Shown here piece after piece: positions 1-5,900 of a stretch of DNA of 11,838 nucleotides. The DNA comes from an uncultured Collinsella sp. (lineage in GTDB: Bacteria; Actinomycetota; Coriobacteriia; Coriobacteriales; Coriobacteriaceae): assembly GCA_900555355.1 (NCBI GenBank), contig USKV01000027.1, positions 1 through 11,838 on the forward strand. Direction: 5' to 3'. Position 1 is the first letter of the stretch; every line of letters begins with the position of its first letter. Under the pieces are notes generated by a model. The model saw nothing but the letters and a program-made list of their open reading frames with translations, was not told the DNA's origin and searched no databases. Both the position numbers and the translations under genes were made by a program.

Positions 1-84
1 ACGAGCGGGGGCTCCTATCTTTTTAGTGCCCTCGGATTGGGTCATAGTGTCTGTCCGTCCTCTATCTGCGGTGTTGCCCTGGTT

Positions 85-130
85 GGCACTTAGGGACGTT
101 CCTTTTCTGCCGGCACTTGGGGACAGTCCT
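85..130. repeat. Tandem pair of REP-like 19-bp units
   Basis: Unit 1 is GGCACTTAGGGACGTTCCT at 85-103 and unit 2 is GGCACTTGGGGACAGTCCT at 112-130; they match at 16 of 19 positions and lie 27 bp apart. Each ends in a small near-palindrome (AGGGACGTTCCT; GGAC-A-GTCC), so each can fold into a short stem. The GGGGACAG core recurs at 1836-1843 in the inverted repeat behind the exporter gene. This look (short, partly palindromic, intergenic, in multiple copies) fits REP-type elements mobilised by Y1/IS200-like transposases. The transposase itself is not in the window, so that link is inferred. Confidence 0.5.
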
Positions 131-219
131 AGTCGTTGGGGATCTACCGACGCATTGGGGGTTTGCGCCTTCCATGCATGACAGCCGTCTCTTTTATGTT
201 TCCTTTAGCCGTTGCTGCC

Positions 220-250
220 TAGGATGGGGGTTAGTCGGTAAGAAGGGAGC
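220..250 (+). promoter_or_regulatory. Possible -10 element and ribosome binding site of the exporter gene
   Basis: TAGGAT at 220-225 resembles a -10 hexamer of the kind common in high-GC Gram-positives. No good -35 is found 16-18 bases upstream. AAGGGAG at 244-250 is a clear Shine-Dalgarno sequence 6-7 bases before the ATG at 257 and decides the start. The ribosome binding site is solid; the promoter is only a suggestion. Confidence 0.35.
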
Positions 251-256
251 GTCTAT

Positions 257-1825
257 ATGGACGACGCGAGCGAGCGTTCAATCGAAGAGGACATGCTCGA
301 TCAGTTCAATTACTTTGATGATGAGGACGAGGAGCTGATCGACCGTCGCGAGCCAGCGCCGCTTGATTCCTTTGATCTGGTCGATGAAGAGCCCGACGAG
401 GACGAGGGCGAATCGGCGGAGCCCTCGCAGCCTTCGCGCCTTGACTCGCTGCTTTCTAGAGCCCCCATGCACCACGGTGTCCGTGCCGGCGCGCTCCATA
501 TGAAAACTGACTGGCACCAGATCGTGACGGCAGGCGATGAACTTGCCGTCGATGCGCCGCTCACCGATAAATCATCCATCATCTGCCGCACCGGTATGCT
601 TATGCTCGCGAGCGGAACGGGTGCCTGGCGTGTTCGCGATACCATGAATCGCGTCGCCGCCGTACTCGGTGTGACCATCCACGTTGACTTAAGTCTCCTG
701 TCGTTTGAGTGTACTTGCATCGAAGATGGTCACTGCTTTAATGAGGTTGTCAGCTTGCCGACAACCGGCGTCAATACTCATCGCATTTGGATGATGGAGA
801 GTTTCCTCAAAGAAATCGAGACCTATGGTCGTCGCTTCACGGTGCACGAGTATCACGAGATGCTCAAGACCGTTGAGAGTTCAAAACCTGATTACGCGCC
901 TTGGCAACAGGGCCTTGCGGCGGCCTGTGCTTGTGGCGCCTTTGTCTTTTTACTTGGTGGCGGTCCTATTGAGATGGCATGCGCGTTCGTGGGCGCGGGT
1001 GTCGGCAACTTTGCCCGCTCCCATATTCTCAAGCAAGGCCTTGGTCAGTTCAGTGCGCTGACGACCGGCGTTGCGCTCGCTTGCGTTTCGTATCTGCTGG
1101 CATTGCTCGGCCTTGGCCAGGTCATACCGGGGGCAATGTCGCACCAAGAAGGCTATATCGGCGCCATGCTCTTTGTGATTCCCGGCTTTCCGCTCATTAC
1201 GGCAGGTCTCGACATCGCCAAGCTTGACATGCGAAGCGGTATCGAACGTCTGTCATATGCCGTATCGATTATTGTGATGGCGACGCTCGTAGGTTGGATG
1301 GTTGCCGAGTGCGTGGGACTGGCGCCGGATGACTTCGCCCCGCTCGGCCTCTCACCGTTGTCTCTCACGCTCTTGCGCGTGGCGATGAGTTTTGTCGGTG
1401 TATTCGGCTTCTCGGTGATGTTCAACAGCCCGGTAAAGATGGCCGCGGCAGCTGGGCTGATCGGCGCCGTGTCCAATACCCTGCGTCTGACCCTTGTCGA
1501 TGCGCCGACGATGATTCCCTTCCTGGGCCTCAGCACGGGAATGCCTCCCGAGGCAGCAGCGTTTATCGGCGCGCTCGTATCGGGTCTGCTGGCAAGCTTG
1601 GCCGAAGTCAAGCTTACCTACCCGCGCATCGCCCTCACGGTGCCTTCGATTGTCATTATGGTGCCCGGTCTGTATCTCTATCGCTCTATGTATTACATGT
1701 GCACCTTCGACACAGTCAATATGCTCGGCTGGTTTGTGCGCGCAGTGCTCATCGTAGCGTTTCTGCCCGTTGGGCTGGGTGTGGCGCGTACGCTCACCGA
1801 CCCTCGCTGGCGCCACACCAGCTAA
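257..1825 (+). CDS. ThrE-type threonine/serine exporter, fused two-module form
   Basis: This 522-residue integral membrane protein belongs to the ThrE family, which expels threonine, serine and small peptides across the cytoplasmic membrane. Residues about 90-210 are the soluble start of the DUF1212/ThrE module, with the family-like stretch LMLASGTGAWRVRD. Hydrophobic segments begin near 215 and continue to the end, about ten in all. The signature PGFPLITAGLD lies at residues 309-319. The second module (ThrE_2/DUF3815) covers roughly 365-515 and carries the matching VPGLYLYRSMY at 469-479. In many bacteria the two modules are separate genes; here they are one chain, as in actinobacterial ThrE. 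The first 60 residues are an Asp/Glu-rich, probably disordered tail. The start is fixed by AAGGGAG seven bases upstream. The gene appears to stand alone. The family is clear; substrate specificity is not visible. Confidence 0.88.
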   Translation: MDDASERSIEEDMLDQFNYFDDEDEELIDRREPAPLDSFDLVDEEPDEDEGESAEPSQPSRLDSLLSRAPMHHGVRAGALHMKTDWHQIVTAGDELAVDAPLTDKSSIICRTGMLMLASGTGAWRVRDTMNRVAAVLGVTIHVDLSLLSFECTCIEDGHCFNEVVSLPTTGVNTHRIWMMESFLKEIETYGRRFTVHEYHEMLKTVESSKPDYAPWQQGLAAACACGAFVFLLGGGPIEMACAFVGAGVGNFARSHILKQGLGQFSALTTGVALACVSYLLALLGLGQVIPGAMSHQEGYIGAMLFVIPGFPLITAGLDIAKLDMRSGIERLSYAVSIIVMATLVGWMVAECVGLAPDDFAPLGLSPLSLTLLRVAMSFVGVFGFSVMFNSPVKMAAAAGLIGAVSNTLRLTLVDAPTMIPFLGLSTGMPPEAAAFIGALVSGLLASLAEVKLTYPRIALTVPSIVIMVPGLYLYRSMYYMCTFDTVNMLGWFVRAVLIVAFLPVGLGVARTLTDPRWRHTS

Positions 1826-1858
1826 TTGGTGCAAGGGGGACAGGTTACTTTGCACCAA
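1826..1858. repeat. Perfect 9-bp inverted repeat directly after the exporter stop codon
   Basis: TTGGTGCAA (1826-1834) and TTGCACCAA (1850-1858) are perfect reverse complements around a 15-base loop, GGGGGACAGGTTACT. The left arm begins on the base after the TAA stop at 1823-1825. There is no T-run on the + strand, so it is not a standard intrinsic terminator, though it could protect the mRNA 3' end. The GGGGGACAGG loop resembles the repeat units at 85-130, which suggests a member of a dispersed palindromic repeat family. Confidence 0.6.
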
Positions 1859-1931
1859 ATGAGTTGCGGTGAAATAGGGACTGAATTGCTGCTTAAAGGG
1901 TCAAAACAGTCCGTATTCCACCGCAACTTAT
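1859..1931. repeat. Long imperfect palindrome, 22-25 bp arms
   Basis: The arm at 1862-1883 (beginning AGTTGCGGTG, ending GGGACTG) and the arm at 1907-1928 (beginning CAGTCC, ending CACCGCAACT) are reverse complements at 20 of 22 positions, around a 23-base loop. The mismatches are at 1872/1918 and 1877/1913. Pairing extends three further positions to 1859 and 1931 if a G-T pair is allowed. In RNA this would be a very stable hairpin. It abuts the 1826-1858 repeat. No T-run follows. It has the shape of a miniature mobile or REP-like element, or of a structured 3' UTR. Confidence 0.6.
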
Positions 1932-1979
1932 GGGGTCGGGGGATTATTGGTGCCCTGCATCTTCATAAACTCAACGCTT

Positions 1980-2007
1980 ACGAAGCGCATGCGTTTCGTG
2001 CTAGGCT
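1980..2007 (+). promoter_or_regulatory. 20-bp near-palindrome with a possible -10 element
   Basis: Bases 1980-1999 (ACGAAGCGCATGCGTTTCGT) form an inverted repeat around the centre GCATGC with one imperfect pair (G1985/T1994). TAGGCT at 2002-2007 right after it could be a -10 hexamer; TTACGA at 1978-1983 is a poor -35 at 18-base spacing. If this is the promoter of the downstream membrane-protein gene, the palindrome lies between its elements, a classic operator position. The symmetry is visible in the sequence; the promoter and operator roles are inferred. Confidence 0.35.
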
Positions 2008-2043
2008 GGTTCCACCACATAAGTAGTCGCAGACGCGCGTAAC

Positions 2044-2094
2044 ACGGGCGGGCGAGATGAAGTTCCAACAGCTCCATCTTGCCCGCCCGTTTTT
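2044..2094 (+). terminator. Strong intrinsic terminator, 16-bp stem plus T5
   Basis: ACGGGCGGGCGAGATG (2044-2059) pairs with CATCTTGCCCGCCCGT (2075-2090) over 16 positions with one G-U pair and a 15-base loop, then runs into TTTTT at 2090-2094. It lies 219 bases after the exporter stop and 45 bases before the DUF2798-type start. It either ends the exporter transcript after a long structured 3' UTR or acts as an attenuator in a leader of the downstream gene. The terminator itself is clear. Confidence 0.85.
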
Positions 2095-2138
2095 GTTGCG
2101 TGGCGCCGCGGCACAACACAGAGAGGAATCTGCCCTTT

Positions 2139-2687
2139 ATGCCTATCAACAAACGAGAGAGCCTGCTGTTCACCTTTATCATGTGCTTTTGCATGGTGCT
2201 CTGGATGAGCATCTACAACGTTGCCCTGCAGCACGGGGCCATCAACAGCGAGGTCGTTGCCGCTGCGTGGCTCGGCTTCCCCGTTGCCTACATTTTTGCC
2301 ATGTGCTGCGACTGGTTCGTCGCCAGCCCGCTCGCCAAGGGTTTCGCCTTTAAGTACTTGGTCACGCCGGGCAAGAGCTCGCCGCTTGCCATGACGCTCG
2401 CCGTCAGCTCCTGCATGGTCGTTCCCATGGTCATCATCATGTCGCTGTACGGTGCCTGCGAGGGTCTGACGCACATGCCCGGCGGCATCCTTGCGAACCT
2501 GTATTCCGTGCCCGCGATCTGGATGATCAACATCCCGCATAATTTTGTGATGGCGCTGCCGTGGAACCTTTTGGTAGCCGGTCCGATTTCCCACTTCGTC
2601 TTCCGTCGCGCCTTCCCTGTGGGGACGGTTTTCGAGGAGGAGCATGCCGAGCTCTTGGAGCAGGCTATGGCTCCTGAGTGCGAGTAG
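2139..2687 (+). CDS. DUF2798-type four-helix membrane protein
   Basis: This is a 182-residue hydrophobic protein of unknown function. Four membrane segments can be seen at about residues 9-30, 44-66, 88-110 and 128-158, arranged as two helical pairs. The pattern fits two copies of the roughly 60-residue, two-helix DUF2798 unit; I recognise the family by general pattern, not by a catalytic motif. The N-terminus (MPINKRES) is short and basic and the last 25 residues are acidic and probably cytoplasmic (EEEHAELLEQ). ATG 2139 is chosen over an in-frame upstream ATG at 2079 because 2079 lies inside the terminator stem and AGAGAGGA at 2120-2127 sits about 11 bases before 2139. The gene is isolated, with a terminator on each side. 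No role can be assigned from the context. Confidence 0.72.
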   Translation: MPINKRESLLFTFIMCFCMVLWMSIYNVALQHGAINSEVVAAAWLGFPVAYIFAMCCDWFVASPLAKGFAFKYLVTPGKSSPLAMTLAVSSCMVVPMVIIMSLYGACEGLTHMPGGILANLYSVPAIWMINIPHNFVMALPWNLLVAGPISHFVFRRAFPVGTVFEEEHAELLEQAMAPECE

Positions 2688-2853
2688 CTCGCTTAGGGAT
2701 CTGCTGAGCGCGGGCGACTTGCTTGGTTGGAGCCCTAAGCGTGGATAGCTCTCTCGGCGACATCGCGGGCGTGAGCGGTGCGCATGACCGGAGGGCCCGT
2801 GCTACTCCGTTGCCCGACGTGCTAGCGCGCAGAACAATCTGTTGGTGCATTCG
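2688..2853. other. Non-coding stretch with a 9-bp inverted repeat
   Basis: No gene is supported here. CGCTTAGGG (2690-2698) and CCCTAAGCG (2733-2741) are perfect reverse complements around a 34-base loop, starting just after the DUF2798-type stop codon. The remaining hundred or so bases are G+C-rich and hold no recognisable tRNA or ribosome binding site. It is either a long structured 3' UTR ending at the terminator at 2854-2886, or a small RNA sharing that terminator. Confidence 0.4.
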
Positions 2854-2886
2854 GCGGCTGCTGAAGCGTTTCGGCAGCCGCTTTTT
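2854..2886 (+). terminator. Intrinsic terminator, 12-bp stem plus T5
   Basis: GCGGCTGCTGAA (2854-2865) pairs with TTCGGCAGCCGC (2870-2881) with a single T-G pair and the tetraloop GCGT, followed by TTTTT at 2882-2886. It lies 167 bases after the DUF2798-type gene and just ahead of the promoter region of the large activase gene, so it insulates the two units. Confidence 0.88.
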
Positions 2887-2898
2887 ATACGGAGTTTA

Positions 2899-2919
2899 AA
2901 TACAACAGTCTGTTGTATT
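2899..2919. promoter_or_regulatory. Perfect 21-bp palindromic operator, probably for the TetR regulator at 7392-8081
   Basis: The arms AATACAACAG (2899-2908) and CTGTTGTATT (2910-2919) are perfect reverse complements around a single central T at 2909. It lies 50 bases before the start of the large activase gene, between a terminator and a ribosome binding site, where the promoter must be. Candidate promoter elements overlap or flank it (TTTAAA at 2895, TATTAC at 2916, TATATC at 2931), but none stands out. TetR repressors commonly bind palindromes of this size, and the only regulator encoded nearby is the TetR gene ending this operon. The symmetry is visible; the pairing with that TetR is inferred. 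Confidence 0.75.
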
Positions 2920-2968
2920 ACGTAGAGTGGTATATCTCTAGCAGGAAAAATGCGAGAGACGGAGCATT

Positions 2969-5900
2969 ATGGCGTTGCTAGTAGGACTGGACGTAGGGTC
3001 GACGACGACCAAAGTTTACGCGATGCACGAGGATATGACCGAGGCGTGGTGGGGATATCGCCGCCACGGGGCGTGTCAGACAGCGAGCGTGCGCGCCATG
3101 CTCGGCGAGCTCGCCGAGCGCTTTCCCCATGAGTCGCTGCGCGTTGCGGTGACCGGCTCGGGTGCGCGCGATATCGCGACCGCGCTGGGCGCCTCGTACG
3201 TTCAGGAGGTGGTCGCCAACGCGCTCGCGATCAGCAGGTTCTATCCGCAGACGCGCTGCGCCATCGAGCTGGGCGGCCAAGACGCCAAGATGATCTTCTT
3301 CCGCACCAACGATAAGGGAGACATCGAGGTTGCCGACATGCGCATGAACGGCTCGTGCGCAGGCGGTACCGGTGCATTTATCGACGAGATGGCAAAGCTC
3401 ATGGGGGTCGGCACCGAATCGGGCGAGTTCGAGCAGCTCGCAAGCCGGGGAACGACCGTCCACGAGGTCTCGGGCCGCTGCGGCGTGTACGCAAAGACCG
3501 ATATCCAGCCGCTGCTCAACGAGGGCATTCCTACCACCGACCTGGCGCTTTCGGCGCTTCACGCGGTCGCCCGCCAAACGATCGGCGGTCTGGCCCAGGG
3601 TATCGACATCGAGCCGCCGGTAATCTTCGAGGGCGGTACGCTCGCCTACAACCCCACGCTGGTCCGCGTGTTCCGGGAGCAACTGAATCTATCGGACGAT
3701 CAGGTTATCGTCCCGCGCGATCCGCAGATCATGGTCGCGCGCGGTGCCGCCCTGTCGCTGACCGACATGTTCGCATCGTCCCAACCGATCGACCTTCCCG
3801 ACGCTTTTGTCCGGCTGGATAAGCTCGAGACGGTCGCGCCCGCAAGCGGGGAGGGACGTCTTGCCCAGCCCTTTTTTGCCACACCTGCCGAGCAGGCGGA
3901 TTTTATGGCACGCCATGGCAAAGAGACGCCGGCAAAGGGTCCGGATGCGTATGCGCCCGGAGAGACGGTGCGTGTGGCGCTCGGTATCGATTCGGGGAGC
4001 ACGACGACCAAGTTCGCCCTGGTCGATGAGGCGGGTGAGCTTGTCGATTCGTTCTACGCGTCTAATAACGGCAGACCGCTCGACGTCGCCCAACAGGGTC
4101 TTGTCAGCTTGAAGAACCGCTGGGAGACAGCGGGAGTCACGCTTGCGATCGATGCCGTGGGCACCACGGGATACGGCGAGGAGCTTTTCGCGCGCGCGTT
4201 CCACGCCGACTACCATACGGTCGAGACGGTCGCGCACGCCCGCGCCGCGTGCGCATGCGTTCCCGATGCGACCTTCGTGCTCGACATCGGCGGACAGGAT
4301 ATGAAGGCCATCTGGCTCAACCACGGCGTGCTGACCGATATCGTCGTCAACGAGGCGTGCTCTGCGGGCTGCGGCTCGTTCCTCGAGGGTTTTGCCAAAA
4401 ACCTCGGAATAGCCGTTGAGGATATCGCGACCGAGGCATTTTCGTCCAAAGCCCCCGCCGTTCTCGGCAGCCGCTGCACGGTGTTCATGAACAGCAGCGT
4501 CGTTTCCGAGCAGCGGCGCGGTAAGGGTCCGGGCGACATCATGGCCGGTCTCTGCCGTTCGATTATCGAGAACGTGTTCACCAAGGTCATTCGCGTTTCA
4601 AATCTCAACCGTCTGGGCGACAAAGTCGTCGTCCAGGGCGGCACGTTCCGAAACGACGCGGTGCTGCGCGCATTCGAGCAGTATCTGGGCAAACCCGTCA
4701 CGCGTGCGCCCCACCCGGGGCTGATGGGCGCTATCGGTATCGCCCTGCTCGCGCGCGAGGAATGCCGCAAGGGCGACGCCGGCACGTCGTTTATCGGGCT
4801 CGATGCCGTGGAGCGCTTCGAGCATCGCGAGTTCGGCGGCGTTACCTGCCGTCGGTGCAACAACCGCTGCCAGCGCGCGGTCGTGGCATTTGGCGACGGC
4901 TCGCTTTACGTCACGGGCAATCGCTGCCCGCGCGGCGGCGCCATCTCATGGGATGAGCTCGTGCGCGAGGTTCCCGCGGCGGAGGAGCTGCGTCCGCAGG
5001 GTGCTTGCGAGGCACAGGCACCCGGCACGGGGCGCGACCGGACCGCGGCTGCCCCCAATCTCTTTGTCGACCGCGAGAAGCTGCTGTTCGAGTCGTGCCC
5101 CACGGTTCCCGTCTGCGGGGGGCGCGATGTCACGATCGGCATTCCCCGTGTGCTCGAGTTCTGGGACACCATGCCGTTCTGGTCGACGTTCTTCAGCACG
5201 CTCGGCTTTAAGGTGCGCGTCTCGGGACGCAGCACCAAGGCGATGTACGAGCGCGGTCTGGCGCACGTCACATCCGACACCGTGTGCTTCCCGGCCAAGC
5301 TCGTCCACGGGCACATCCGCAATCTCGTCGACGCCGGCGTCGACCGCATCTTCATGCCCATCATCACGACGGTGCCCACCGAAAACACCGCCTCTACCAG
5401 CGAGTGGATGTGCGCCGTCGTAAAGGGATACCCCTACGTGATGCGCAATTCCGATAACCCGGAGGAGCGTTTCGGCGTTCCGTTCGATACGCCGCTGTTC
5501 CACTGGTACGACGAGGGCGACCGAAACCGCCAGCTCAAGGCGTGGTGCAAGGAGACCTTCGATATCGATGCCGACCTGGTTGCCAAGGCGACCGAGCAGG
5601 CGGACCGCGCGCAGCAGACGTTTGAGAACCAGCTGCAGCTGCGCGGCAGGCAGGTGCTCGAGAACGTGCGCGAGGACGGCGGCTACGCGGTGGTGATCGC
5701 TTCGCGCCCGTACCACAACGACCCGCTGGTCAACCACGGGCTGCCCAAGCTCTTCTCTGACCGCGGCATCCCCGTGCTGACGCCCGATGCGGTGCCGGGG
5801 GTCTGCAACGTCGATCTTTCCAACAGCCGCATCGACATCGTGAACAACTACCATGCGCGCATGCTGTCGTGCGCGGTCATCGTCGCATCGACGCCCGAGC

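Larger units (their letters stand above)
1..256. other. Non-coding region upstream of the ThrE-type exporter gene
   Basis: No convincing gene is seen in these 256 bases. The stretch contains two related 19-bp repeat units (annotated separately) and ends in the ribosome binding site of the exporter gene. The first 25 bases hold a short GAGC-GGGG-GCTC hairpin followed after a gap by TTTTT, which could be the tail of a terminator belonging to a gene outside the window, but the stem is only four pairs. A short open frame starting at 117 has no matching ribosome binding site and a composition unlike a protein. Confidence 0.6.

Noticed and set aside
1..26. Possible terminator at the left edge
   Set aside because: GAGC-GGGG-GCTC is only a four-pair stem and the T-run is separated from it by several bases; a longer upstream arm may exist outside the window but cannot be seen.
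1825..1953. ATTGGTGC at 1825-1832 and 1946-1953 as a target-site duplication
   Set aside because: The 8-bp match is suggestive, but the segment between has no terminal inverted repeats adjoining the octamers, and the first copy is itself part of an inverted-repeat arm. Kept only as context for the hairpin finding.
1826..2026. A short + strand open frame after the exporter
   Set aside because: It lies over the two inverted repeats, begins with a non-ATG codon without a ribosome binding site, and does not look like a protein.
1990..2030. tRNA-like GGTTCCACCAC segment
   Set aside because: It resembles a T-arm start, but no acceptor stem, anticodon arm or matching 5' half can be folded around it.
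2950..3132. A 60-codon open frame starting at ATG 2950
   Set aside because: It overlaps the start of the activase gene in another frame. GCAGGA upstream is a weak ribosome binding site, and the GGAG before ATG 2969 with the GLDVGSTTTK motif fixes the real start.
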